The notes under the pieces: model-generated | What the model was told of the DNA's origin: nothing | Database searches by the model: none | The model's input: only the letters and a program-made list of their open reading frames with translations | Part shown: positions 35,910 through 44,764 of the stretch, piece after piece | How positions within the stretch are numbered: position 1 is the stretch's first letter | Layout of the letters: every line of letters begins with the position of its first letter | Assembly: GCA_018241425.1 (NCBI GenBank) | Contig: JAFEDU010000001.1 | Span: 744,001-808,000, forward strand | Length of the DNA: 64,000 nt | Source of the DNA: Pseudomonadota bacterium | GTDB taxonomy: Bacteria > Pseudomonadota > Gammaproteobacteria > Steroidobacterales > Steroidobacteraceae | Reading direction: 5' to 3' | Translations under genes and position numbers: made by a program

Positions 35910-38642
35910 ATGAATTCGAAGATCTCGTGTGCGGTCGCGGCCATTCTTTCCGGCGCGGCCCTCAGCGCCATCGGCACGGCCCACGCCGCCGATACCACGG
36001 TCACCAGCACCGACACCAACCCCGAAGGGCTGCAGGAGATCACGGTCACCGCGCAGCGCCGCACGCAGAGCATGCAGGACGTGCCGATCTCGATGCAGGC
36101 CTTCACCGGCCAGACCCTGCAGGAGCTCAAGGTCACGACCCTGGATGACTACCTGAAGTACCTGCCCAACGTCACGACGGCCAACAATGGCCCCGGGCAG
36201 AACGAGGTCTTCATGCGCGGCCTGTCGGCCGGCTCCCAGCCGAGCCAGGGGAGCGGCTCGACGGGCCTGTGGCCGAACGTCGCCATCTACCTGGACAACC
36301 AGTCCGGCCAGCTGCCGAACCGCAACCTGGACATCTACGCGGTCGACCTGGAGCGCATCGAGGTGCTGGAGGGCCCGCAGGGAACCCTGTTCGGCTCCGG
36401 TGCCGAGGCCGGCGTGATCCGCTACATCACCAACCAGCCGAAGCTCAACAAGTTCGAGGCCAACGTGACGGCCGGCTACGGCACGACCGCCCACGGCGAC
36501 CCGAACAGCAACATCAACGCGGTGGTCAACATCCCGCTGATCGATGACAAGATGGCCGCGCGCGCGGTCTTCTACAACGACCGGCGCGGCGGCTACATCA
36601 ACAACGTGCCGGCGACGTTCACGCGCAAGAACACCGACATCGGCATCCACTACGCCGGTTACCCGGCCAACGGTGCCGGCCAGTGCCCCGACGGCCTGCC
36701 CAACAGCGGCTACTGCGTGCCGCCGGGAAGCCCCTCGATCAATAACTCCTCCTACGTGGGAAGCGCCATCAACCCGGTGACCTACCAGGGCGTGCGTGCC
36801 GAGCTCCTCTACAAGTTCAGCGACGACTGGGACGCCCTGATCACGCAGAGCTACCAGAGCATGGATGCGCGCGGCGTGTTCTACCAGCAGCCGAATGCCT
36901 CCGACGGGCAGGCCCTCGCGCCGCTGGAGGTCACTCTCTTTAACCCTTCCTACGACAAGGACCGCTTCGAGAGCACGGCGTGGACGCTGAACGGCAAAAT
37001 CGGAGACCTCAAGGCCGTGTACACCGGCGGGTACCTGGTCCGCAACGTGGAGCAGGTCGGTGATTACACCAACTACTCGCGCGGCGTGTACGCCGACTAC
37101 TACCAGTGCTACGGCCCCTCTTACTACCACCCGAACCTGAAGCCGACCTGCTTCTCCCCGAGCGCCTACTGGACCTCCCAGGAGCGCAACGTCCACCAGC
37201 AGCACGAGTTCCGCCTGAGTACGCCGGACGACTGGCGCCTGCGCGGCATCGCGGGTGCGTTCTGGGAGAGCAACACGCTGTACGACCAGACCGGCTGGGA
37301 CTACAAGAACGTCCCCACCTGCACCTCCGACGGTGCCCAGGACACCCCGGGGAACACCGGCTGCTTTGCCAACGTCGGGACGATCCCCGGATCGAGCGTG
37401 GTGAACCCGGGCATCCAGGGCGACCACACCTCGTTCTACCAGGACACGCAGCGCAAGACGAAGCAGACCGCGTTCTTCGTGTCGTTCGACTACGACATCA
37501 TCCCGAAGGTGCTCACCATCACCGCCGGCACGCGCCACTTCCGCTTCGACAACTACTCCGCGGGCAGCGTGCTCTCGAGCTTCGGCTGCTTCGAGGGCGG
37601 CACGCCGCCGGACGGCTGCCACGTCACGCAGACCCCGACGAACAGCCCCTACTACTACAGCTACAACCTGAACGCCGCCAACCTCAAGGACACCGAGTCC
37701 GGGTTCAAGAGCCGCGGCAACCTCACCTGGCACGTCACGCGCGACACCATGGTGTACTACACCTTCTCCCAGGGGTTCCGGCCGGGCGGCTTCAACCAGA
37801 ACGGCAGCTCGCCGCACGCCTTCACACCCGGCGTGGCCCCGACCGACCCGTCCTCGCCGCAGTACTTCATCCCGAAGTCCTACTCGTCCGACAAGCTGAC
37901 CAACAACGAGATCGGCTGGAAGACCGAGTTCTTCAACCACACCCTGCAGTGGAACGGCGCGGTCTACCGCGAGAACTGGGACAACGTGCAGGTCGCGTTC
38001 TTCGATCCCGGCGTCGTCGGCAACATCTTCTTCAACACCAACGGCCAGGACTTCCTGATCCGCGGTGTCGAGACCTCGCTGGTGTGGCGTGCAATGGCCG
38101 GGCTCACCCTCCAGGGTGCAGCCTCCTGGAACCACAGTGAGCAGACCAACTCCCCGGTGCTCGTGAACAACAACCCGCTGAGCCCCGGCTACGGCAAGCC
38201 GATCACCGCGGCGTGCAACAGCTTCGGCACGGGCTGTGCCCCGGTGGTGAACCCGTTCGGCCCGGTCGGGTCCCCCAGCGCCAACGCGCCGCCACTGCAG
38301 TTCAGCCTGCGGGCGCGCTACGAGTGGAGCATGGCCGGCGGCTACGCGCCGTACGTGCAGCTCGCGGCGAGCCACAGCGGGCACTCGTTCACCCAGGCCG
38401 GCTCTAACCCGACCATCGGCTCGGGCACCATCAGCACCGGCCGCCTGCGCTTCGAAAACCCCGCGTACACGACCTACGACGCCTCGATCGGGGTGGCAAA
38501 GGATGCGTGGACGTTCGACATCTACGGACAGAACATCAGCAACTCCAACGCCAGCACCTTCGTGAGCACCGACCAGTTCATCGTGGCGCAGACCCCGCTG
38601 CGCCCGCGCGTGCTCGGCGCGGAGTTCGGCTACAAATTCTAG
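35910..38642 (+). CDS. TonB-dependent outer-membrane receptor
   Basis: 910 residues: signal peptide ending THAAD, TonB-box/plug start EITVTAQRRTQSMQDVPIS, plug motifs VFMRGL and ERIEVLEGPQGTLFGSGAEAG, and a barrel ending GAEFGYKF with terminal Phe. It is of the large family used for uptake of siderophores, glycans or small organics; the substrate is not readable. It lies between the GlxA regulator and the TPR-sulfotransferase and ends in two strong hairpins. Confidence 0.93.
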   Translation: MNSKISCAVAAILSGAALSAIGTAHAADTTVTSTDTNPEGLQEITVTAQRRTQSMQDVPISMQAFTGQTLQELKVTTLDDYLKYLPNVTTANNGPGQNEVFMRGLSAGSQPSQGSGSTGLWPNVAIYLDNQSGQLPNRNLDIYAVDLERIEVLEGPQGTLFGSGAEAGVIRYITNQPKLNKFEANVTAGYGTTAHGDPNSNINAVVNIPLIDDKMAARAVFYNDRRGGYINNVPATFTRKNTDIGIHYAGYPANGAGQCPDGLPNSGYCVPPGSPSINNSSYVGSAINPVTYQGVRAELLYKFSDDWDALITQSYQSMDARGVFYQQPNASDGQALAPLEVTLFNPSYDKDRFESTAWTLNGKIGDLKAVYTGGYLVRNVEQVGDYTNYSRGVYADYYQCYGPSYYHPNLKPTCFSPSAYWTSQERNVHQQHEFRLSTPDDWRLRGIAGAFWESNTLYDQTGWDYKNVPTCTSDGAQDTPGNTGCFANVGTIPGSSVVNPGIQGDHTSFYQDTQRKTKQTAFFVSFDYDIIPKVLTITAGTRHFRFDNYSAGSVLSSFGCFEGGTPPDGCHVTQTPTNSPYYYSYNLNAANLKDTESGFKSRGNLTWHVTRDTMVYYTFSQGFRPGGFNQNGSSPHAFTPGVAPTDPSSPQYFIPKSYSSDKLTNNEIGWKTEFFNHTLQWNGAVYRENWDNVQVAFFDPGVVGNIFFNTNGQDFLIRGVETSLVWRAMAGLTLQGAASWNHSEQTNSPVLVNNNPLSPGYGKPITAACNSFGTGCAPVVNPFGPVGSPSANAPPLQFSLRARYEWSMAGGYAPYVQLAASHSGHSFTQAGSNPTIGSGTISTGRLRFENPAYTTYDASIGVAKDAWTFDIYGQNISNSNASTFVSTDQFIVAQTPLRPRVLGAEFGYKF

Positions 38643-38652
38643 AGGGGGCCTC

Positions 38653-38688
38653 GCGTGCGGCCGCGCCACCCATGGCGCGGCCGCACGC
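38653..38688 (+). terminator. Long perfect hairpin after the TonB receptor
   Basis: Arms of 15 bp (GCGTGCGGCCGCGCC and its complement) with a 6-base loop begin 10 bp after the stop codon. The T-run after it is poor (TTCTCC). Likely transcription terminator or mRNA 3' stabiliser. Confidence 0.6.
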
Positions 38689-38697
38689 TTCTCCGCC

Positions 38698-38718
38698 CCG
38701 GGACCGGTGCGGTCCCGG
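38698..38718 (+). terminator. Second hairpin after the TonB receptor
   Basis: CCGGGACCG and CGGTCCCGG with a 3-base loop, 9 bp after the first hairpin. No T-run follows. It may act together with the first. Confidence 0.4.
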
Positions 38719-38785
38719 CCGGCGCCGATGCCTTTGCGGTATTCTCGGGCCTGCCGGCTTGGGGCCTGCGGCTTCCGGCATCCCT

Positions 38786-40792
38786 ATGAACGCACCCTCA
38801 CCCGTCGAGCTTGCCGTCCTGCGCCTGCGTGAAATGGTGCAGGCGCGCCGCTTTGCGCCCGCGCTGGCCGCCGCGGACGCGCTGCTGCGGGAAGTGCCGG
38901 AAAACCGCGACGTCCTCTACCTGCGCGCGCTCGCGCAGCGCCACCTGGGTGACACTCCGGCCGCGCTTGCCACCCTGGATGAGCTCAAGCGGCTGCACCC
39001 GGGCTTCAGCCTCGGCTACCAGGAGCGCGGCCACTGCCACGTCGCCCAGCGCCGTGCACCCGAGGCCATCGAGGCTTTCCTGCGCGCGGTGAACATCAAC
39101 CCGGCCCTGCCGGCAAGCTGGGGCATGCTCGAAGGCCTCTACCGCATGACGGGCGATACCACCAATGCGGCGCTGGCGGCCGAGCACGTCGCGACACTCA
39201 GGCGCCTGCCGCCCGAAGTCGTCACCGCGACCAGCCTGTTCTCCGACGGGGACCTGGTGGCCGCCGAGGACATCGTGCGCACCTTCCTGAACACGCACGG
39301 CCACCACGTCGAGGCGATGCGGCTCCTCGCCCGCATCGGGGTGCGCCGCGACGTCCTGGACGATGCGCAGCTGCTGCTGGAAGCCGTACTGCAGATGGTT
39401 CCGGACTACCACGCGGCTCGTTTCGACCTGGCCCAGGTCTTCATCGAGCGCCATATGTATGCGCGCGCCCAGGAGCAGGCGCAGCACCTGCTGGCCGCCG
39501 ACCCGGGCAACCGCGGCTACCGGACGCTCTACGCGATGACCTGCGTGGGCCTCGGCCAGCATGAGCGCGCCGTGACGCTGTATCGCGAACTGCTCCCGGG
39601 CGCCGCGCAGCCCTGGGAACTGCACCTGTCGATCGCGCACTCGCTGAAGACCCAGGGCCAGCGGGATGCGGCGATCGCGGAATACCGGGCCGCGGCGGCG
39701 GCGCGCCCGGACTATGGCGATGCGTACTGGAGCCTCGCCAACCTCAAGACCTACCGCTTCACGGAGGCGGAACTGCACGCCATGCGCGCCGCGGAAGGGG
39801 CGCCGGGTACGAACCCCGTGGATCGCTACCACCTGTGCTTCGCGCTCGGAAAGGCGCTGGAGGACCGTGCCGAGTACCGCGAGTCGTTCGAGCACTACGC
39901 GCGCGGCAACGCCCTGAAACACGCCCAGGTGCACCACCGCCCCGAGCAGTTCGAGCGCAACACGCGCCTCCAGGTCGAGGTGTGCACGCGCGAGTTCTTC
40001 GCGCAGCGCGCTGGCGCAGGGGACCCGAGCCCCGCGCCCATCTTCGTCGTGGGCCTGCCCCGCTCCGGCTCGACCCTCATCGAGCAGATCCTGGCCTCGC
40101 ATTCGGCGGTCGAGGGCACCCAGGAGCTGGCCGAGATTCCCCGCATGGTGGTCGACCTCCAGGGACGGGAGTGGCAGCCGGACAATCCCCGCTATCCCCA
40201 GGTGCTGAAGGACCTTGAGCCCGGGCAACTGCGGGAACTCGGCGAGAAGTACCTGCGCGACACCCTCGCCTTCCGCACCGGGCGTCCGCACTTCATCGAC
40301 AAGATGCCGAACAACTTCCGGCACCTGGGCCTCATCCACCTCATCCTGCCGAACGCCCGCATCATCGACGCGCGGCGTGAACCCATGGCCTGCTGCTTCG
40401 GGAACTTCAAGCAGCTGTTCGCGAGCGGCCAGGAGTTCGCCTACGACCTCGGTGACCTCGCCCGCTACTACCGCACGTACCTCGAGCTCATGCAGCACTG
40501 GGACCGCGTGCTCCCGGGCCGCGTGCTCAGGGTCCAGCACGAGGATCTGGTCGAGGACCTCGAGGGCCAGGTGCGCCGGATCCTCGACTACTGCGGCCTC
40601 GAGTTCGAGACTGCCTGCGTGGAGTTCCACAAGACCGAGCGCAGCGTGCGCACGGCCAGCTCCGAGCAGGTCCGCCAGCCGATCTACCGTGAGGGGCTCG
40701 ACCAGTGGCGCAACTTCGAGCCCTGGCTGGAACCCCTGCGCACCGCGCTCGGCGATGCGCTCGTGCGCTACCGCGGGCCGGCGACTGCGTAG
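38786..40792 (+). CDS. TPR-containing sulfotransferase
   Basis: 668 residues. The first ~400 are tetratricopeptide repeats (e.g. DVLYLRALAQRHLGDTPAAL, YRELLPGAAQPWELHLSIAHSLKTQGQRDAAIAEYRAA). The C-terminal ~260 form a sulfotransferase domain starting PIFVVGLPRSGSTLIEQIL, the 5'-phosphosulfate loop for PAPS, with DKMPNNFRHLGL and DARREPMACCFGNFKQ after it. Such fusions often accompany TonB receptors in alpha/gammaproteobacteria. The acceptor is unknown. Ends 4 bp from convergent betA. Confidence 0.88.
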   Translation: MNAPSPVELAVLRLREMVQARRFAPALAAADALLREVPENRDVLYLRALAQRHLGDTPAALATLDELKRLHPGFSLGYQERGHCHVAQRRAPEAIEAFLRAVNINPALPASWGMLEGLYRMTGDTTNAALAAEHVATLRRLPPEVVTATSLFSDGDLVAAEDIVRTFLNTHGHHVEAMRLLARIGVRRDVLDDAQLLLEAVLQMVPDYHAARFDLAQVFIERHMYARAQEQAQHLLAADPGNRGYRTLYAMTCVGLGQHERAVTLYRELLPGAAQPWELHLSIAHSLKTQGQRDAAIAEYRAAAAARPDYGDAYWSLANLKTYRFTEAELHAMRAAEGAPGTNPVDRYHLCFALGKALEDRAEYRESFEHYARGNALKHAQVHHRPEQFERNTRLQVEVCTREFFAQRAGAGDPSPAPIFVVGLPRSGSTLIEQILASHSAVEGTQELAEIPRMVVDLQGREWQPDNPRYPQVLKDLEPGQLRELGEKYLRDTLAFRTGRPHFIDKMPNNFRHLGLIHLILPNARIIDARREPMACCFGNFKQLFASGQEFAYDLGDLARYYRTYLELMQHWDRVLPGRVLRVQHEDLVEDLEGQVRRILDYCGLEFETACVEFHKTERSVRTASSEQVRQPIYREGLDQWRNFEPWLEPLRTALGDALVRYRGPATA

Positions 40793-40796
40793 GAGA

Positions 40797-42467
40797 TCAG
40801 CGCTGGGCGGTCTGCCAGCCCGAGGCGGTGAAGAAGGGCTCCTGTGCCTGGGGCAGCGCATCCTGGCCGCGGATGTAATCCGCGCACTTCTCGGCCAGCA
40901 TGATGGTCGGCGCGTTAAGGTTCCCGGTGGTGATCGCCGGCATGATCGATGAGTCCACGACCCGCAGGCCCTCGAGCCCGATGACGCGCGCCTGGGGGTC
41001 GACCACCGCAAGCGGGTCGGACGGGCTGCCCATGCGGCAGGTGCAGGACGGGTGGTAGGCGCTCTCGACCTTCGCGCGGATGAACTCGTCGATCTGCGCG
41101 TCGCTCGTGACATCCGCACCCGGCTGGATCTCCCGGCCGCGGTACCGGTCGAAGGCCGCCTGGGCGAAGATCTCCCGGGTCAGGCGCACGCACGCCCGCA
41201 TCTCGATCCAGTCCTCCTCGCGCGACATGTAGTTGAAGAAGATCTTCGGCTTGTCCTGGGGTTCCGCCGACCGCAGGCGCACCGAGCCCTGGCTGCGCGA
41301 GCGCATCGGCCCGACATGGGCCTGGAAGCCGTGCTCCTTCGCGAGCGAGGAACCGTCGTAGCTGACGGCCAGCGGCAGGAAGTGGTACTGGATGTCCGGG
41401 TACGGGATGCCGGGCCGGCTGCGGATGAAGCCGCCGGTCTCGAAGTGGTTGCTGGCGCCGAGCCCATCGTGGGTCGCGAGCCAGCGCATGCCGATGAGCG
41501 CACGACGCCACCAGGACATCTCGCTGAAGAGCGTCACCGGCTCGCGGGAGGCGATCTGGAAGTAGAACTCCAGATGGTCCTGGAGGTTCTCCCCGACCCC
41601 GGGCAGGTCGTGGACCGGCGCGATACCAAATTCGGCGAGCTCCTCCCCGGGACCCACCCCGGAGAGCTTCAGGAGCTGCGGTGAGTTGATCGGACCTGCG
41701 CACACGATCACCTCGCGGCGCGCACGGACCTCGCCGCGCAGGTCGCCCTGCCGGAAGCGCACGCCCACCGCGCGCCGCCCCTCGAACAGGACGCGCGTCG
41801 CGAGCGCGTGGGTGTGCACCTTGAGATTCGCGCGCCCCATCGCCGGGTGCAGGTAGGCCCGGGCGGCACTGCAGCGCCGCCCGTCGCCGACGGTCATGTC
41901 CATGTACCCGACGCCTTCCTGCTGGAAGCCGTTCATGTCCTCGGTGAAGGGGTAACCGGCCTGCTTGCCCGCCTCGAGCCAGGCGGCGTGCAGCGGATTG
42001 GTCAGGAGCCCACGCCGGGTGGCGAGCTTGCCCTCCCCGCCGCGGTAGGCGTTACCGCCACCGGCGCGCAGCTCAGCCCGCTTGAAGTACGGCAGCACGT
42101 CGCGGTAGCCCCAGCCGCGGGCGCCACGCTCGACCCAGCCCTCGTAGTCGAGCGCGTTGCCGCGCACGTAGACCATGCCGTTGACCGAGGAGGAGCCCCC
42201 GAGCACCTTGCCACGCGGGGTGTGCAGGCGGCGGTTGTTGAGGTTCGCCTCCGGTTCGGTGTAATAGCGCCAGTCGTAGCGCTCCATGTTCATCGGGATC
42301 GACAGCGCCGTGGGCATCTGGATCCACAGCGAGCGGTCCGAGCCGCCGAACTCCAGGAGGGCCACGGAGCTGCGCCCGTCCTCGGTGAGCCGGTCCGCGA
42401 GCACGCAACCGGCCGACCCTGCACCTACGATCACGTAGTCGAACGTTTCCATACCGGCGGCGCTCAT
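40797..42467 (-). CDS. betA: Choline dehydrogenase BetA
   Basis: A GMC-family FAD oxidoreductase of 556 residues (551 from the Met at 42452). YVIVGAGSAGCVLADRL binds ADP; TPRGKVLGGSSSVNGMVYVRGN and VIVCAGPINSPQLLKLSGVGP are the two GMC signatures; SAYHPSCTCRMG and STIMPAITTGNLNAPTIMLAEK-like end supply the catalytic His/Asn. It oxidises choline to betaine aldehyde at the membrane. It directly follows the betI-betB fusion by 3 bp, giving the usual betIBA order. Confidence 0.94.
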   Translation of the reverse strand: MSAAGMETFDYVIVGAGSAGCVLADRLTEDGRSSVALLEFGGSDRSLWIQMPTALSIPMNMERYDWRYYTEPEANLNNRRLHTPRGKVLGGSSSVNGMVYVRGNALDYEGWVERGARGWGYRDVLPYFKRAELRAGGGNAYRGGEGKLATRRGLLTNPLHAAWLEAGKQAGYPFTEDMNGFQQEGVGYMDMTVGDGRRCSAARAYLHPAMGRANLKVHTHALATRVLFEGRRAVGVRFRQGDLRGEVRARREVIVCAGPINSPQLLKLSGVGPGEELAEFGIAPVHDLPGVGENLQDHLEFYFQIASREPVTLFSEMSWWRRALIGMRWLATHDGLGASNHFETGGFIRSRPGIPYPDIQYHFLPLAVSYDGSSLAKEHGFQAHVGPMRSRSQGSVRLRSAEPQDKPKIFFNYMSREEDWIEMRACVRLTREIFAQAAFDRYRGREIQPGADVTSDAQIDEFIRAKVESAYHPSCTCRMGSPSDPLAVVDPQARVIGLEGLRVVDSSIMPAITTGNLNAPTIMLAEKCADYIRGQDALPQAQEPFFTASGWQTAQR

Positions 42468-42470
42468 GGG

Positions 42471-44555
42471 CTAGTAGGGCGCCTCGATGTCGGCGAGCGC
42501 CACGTAGACGCTCTTGAGCTGGGTGTAGTGCTCCAGTGCGGCGCGACCGTTCTCCCGGCCGAGACCGGAGAGCTTCACGCCGCCGAAGGGCAGCTCGATG
42601 GGCGTGATGTTGTAGTGGTTGATCCAGCAGGTCCCGGCCTCCAGCTGCGCGATCACGCGATGCGCGCGGGTAAGGTCCTGGGTGAAGACCGCCGCCGAGA
42701 GGCCGAAGTCGGTGGCGTTGGCACGGGCCACCACCTCGGCCTCGTCCTCGAACTCGAGCACCGACATCACGGGCCCGAAGATCTCCTGGCGGACAATGTC
42801 CATCTCGTCGCGGCAGCCATCGAAGACGGTCGGCTGCACGAAGTATCCGCGGGCCAGCGCCCCGGTGGTGACGCGCGCGCCCCCGCACACCAGGCGCGCC
42901 CCCTGTGAGCGGCCGCGCGCGATGAAGCCCAGGACCTTGTCCATGTGCTCCTCGGAGATCAGCGCCCCGACCTGCGTCTCGGGATCCAGCGGATCGCCGA
43001 CCTTCATCGCCTGGGTGCGCTCGCGCAGGCGCTCGATGAACTCACCGCGCAGGCGCTTGTGCACGAAGACGCGGGTCCCGTTCGAGCACACTTCGCCGGC
43101 GGAGTAGAAATTGCCGAGCAGCGCACCGGCAACCGCGTTGTCGAGCTTCGCGTCCTCGAACACGATCAGCGGGGACTTGCCACCCAGCTCCAGCGTGACC
43201 TGCTTGAGCGTGCCGGCCGCATCGGCCATCACGGCCTTGCCCGTCCCGACCTCCCCGGTGAGGGATACCTTGCGGATCTGGGGGTGGCGCGTGAGCAGCC
43301 GCCCGGTATCGGCGAGGCCCTGCACGACCTGGAAGACCCCGGGGGGCACCCCCGCGGCGAGGTAGATTTCCTCGAGCTTGACGGCCGTCAGCGGGGTGAG
43401 CTCGGCGGGCTTGAACAGCATGGCGTTGCCACAGGCCAGCGCCGGCGCCGACTTCCAGCAGGCGATCTGGATCGGATAGTTCCAGGCACCGATGCCCGCC
43501 ACCACGCCGAGGGGCTCACGGCGGGTGTAGCCGAAGGCCTTCGGTCCCAGGTCGAGGTGCTCGCCGGCGATGCCCGCCGCGATGCCGGCGTAGTACTCCA
43601 GGCAGTCCGCGCCCGAGAGCACGTCCACGGCGCGCGTCTCCTGGACGGGCTTGCCGGTATTGAGAGTCTCCAGATGCGCCAGCTCGTCGTTGCGCTGGCG
43701 CAGCAGCTGCGCGGCGCGCTGGAGGATCCGGCCGCGCTCGGCGCCCGTGAGGGCGGCCCACTGCTTCTGGGCCACCTGGGCGCGCGCCACCGCGGCATCC
43801 ACCTCGGCCGGCCCGTCGATCGGCAGGCGCGCGAGCACCTCGCCGGTGGCGGGATTGATGACCCGGAAGGAGGTCTCGGCCCTGGGGGGCCGCCGCGCGC
43901 CCGCGCTGGCGGCGGTGAGTTCCTTGAGCCGTCCTTCGACGAAGGCGGTCAGCAGGCCGCGGGCGCCGCCGCTGTCGGCCTCCTGCCATTCCGAGAGCGC
44001 CGCGCGCAACCACACGCCGTCGATCATGGCCGCGATCATCGAGGCCAGGGTGCGTGCCTCGTCCGTGGGAATGATCTGCTTCAGGTCGCTGCGCAGGTTG
44101 GACAGCATGCGCTTCTGGTAAGCGGTCTGGACGCGCTTGAGGCCGGCCACGTGCAGGACCTGCCCCCAGAAGGCGAGCCAGGCGGTGCCGGTGCGCTTGT
44201 CGAATTCCTCGGGTGCGAGGTTCGTGTCAATCACCGCCTGCACTCGCGCACGCGGGCTGGGTGCCATCGCCAGCACGCCGCGCATGCGGTTTGCGAGCGT
44301 GCGGGCGAGCTTACGGAAGGCCGCCTCCAGCAGCCCGTCCTTGTCGTCGAAGTAGTGGGCCACGAGCCCGGGGGACACCCCAGCGCGGCGGGCGATCTCG
44401 GCGAGCGTGGTGCCGACGTAGCCCACCTCCGCGAGACTGTCGATCGTCACCTCGATCAGCTGGCTACGGCGAGCCTCCTCGGCCTCGTCCCGGACCGGAG
44501 GTGCCGGACGCGAGACCGTATCCCGAGGTGTGGTTGATTGCCTGTTCAATGCCAC
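42471..44555 (-). CDS. betB: BetI repressor fused to betaine aldehyde dehydrogenase BetB
   Basis: One uninterrupted frame of about 694 residues. Residues about 28-212 are a full TetR-family Bet[25 protein letters not shown], then [12 protein letters not shown] and [12 protein letters not shown], the choline-sensing regulator. A 16-residue Ala/Arg/Pro linker leads to residues 229-694, a BetB aldehyde dehydrogenase with [19 protein letters not shown], catalytic Glu456 (LELGGK) and Cys490 (EVCSNGTR). The first ~22 residues of free BetB are missing and no internal start or ribosome site lies in the linker, so this is a true fusion. Start: GTG 44555; TTG 44549 has a better-spaced GGGAG site; the frame is open to GTG 44654. 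Confidence 0.9.
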   Translation of the reverse strand: MALNRQSTTPRDTVSRPAPPVRDEAEEARRSQLIEVTIDSLAEVGYVGTTLAEIARRAGVSPGLVAHYFDDKDGLLEAAFRKLARTLANRMRGVLAMAPSPRARVQAVIDTNLAPEEFDKRTGTAWLAFWGQVLHVAGLKRVQTAYQKRMLSNLRSDLKQIIPTDEARTLASMIAAMIDGVWLRAALSEWQEADSGGARGLLTAFVEGRLKELTAASAGARRPPRAETSFRVINPATGEVLARLPIDGPAEVDAAVARAQVAQKQWAALTGAERGRILQRAAQLLRQRNDELAHLETLNTGKPVQETRAVDVLSGADCLEYYAGIAAGIAGEHLDLGPKAFGYTRREPLGVVAGIGAWNYPIQIACWKSAPALACGNAMLFKPAELTPLTAVKLEEIYLAAGVPPGVFQVVQGLADTGRLLTRHPQIRKVSLTGEVGTGKAVMADAAGTLKQVTLELGGKSPLIVFEDAKLDNAVAGALLGNFYSAGEVCSNGTRVFVHKRLRGEFIERLRERTQAMKVGDPLDPETQVGALISEEHMDKVLGFIARGRSQGARLVCGGARVTTGALARGYFVQPTVFDGCRDEMDIVRQEIFGPVMSVLEFEDEAEVVARANATDFGLSAAVFTQDLTRAHRVIAQLEAGTCWINHYNITPIELPFGGVKLSGLGRENGRAALEHYTQLKSVYVALADIEAPY
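44534..44550 (-). promoter_or_regulatory. BetI-type operator at the betI-betB start
   Basis: TTGATTGCCTGTTCAAT on the plus strand, with TTGA...TCAA arms, resembling BetI operators of enterobacteria (TTGATTG-N3-GTTCAAT, from memory). It overlaps the first codons of betI-betB, and exactly the candidate TTG start, so a bound repressor would block autogenously. Confidence 0.6.
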
Positions 44556-44672
44556 GCTCCCAAGACGCGCGCCGGGGGGGCCGTGACGGCCTCTGAGTCT
44601 TGCGCTCCGGGCGGCGATACTTCCAGTCCCTACAGGGACTTGCCAATGATTCACGGACTTGACAGCGGTTCG

Positions 44673-44689
44673 ATTAAACGGCTATTCAA
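44673..44689 (+). promoter_or_regulatory. BetI-type operator before the choline transporter
   Basis: ATTAAACGGCTATTCAA; on the minus strand TTGAATAGCCGTTTAAT, sharing TTGA-T, GTT and AAT with the other two sites. It lies 76-92 bp upstream of the transporter ATG at 44765, in the divergent region. Confidence 0.45.
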
Positions 44690-44764
44690 GACCGGACAAG
44701 AATGATGAAGTCGGGGGGCGCGGCGGTCAAGCCCGGAACGCGCCGCTCACGCGCGGGAGAACGC

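Noticed and set aside
35781-38669. 962-codon minus-strand frame opposite the TonB receptor
   Set aside because: Val/Arg/Gly/Ala-rich shadow of a well-supported receptor gene; no start context or family signature.
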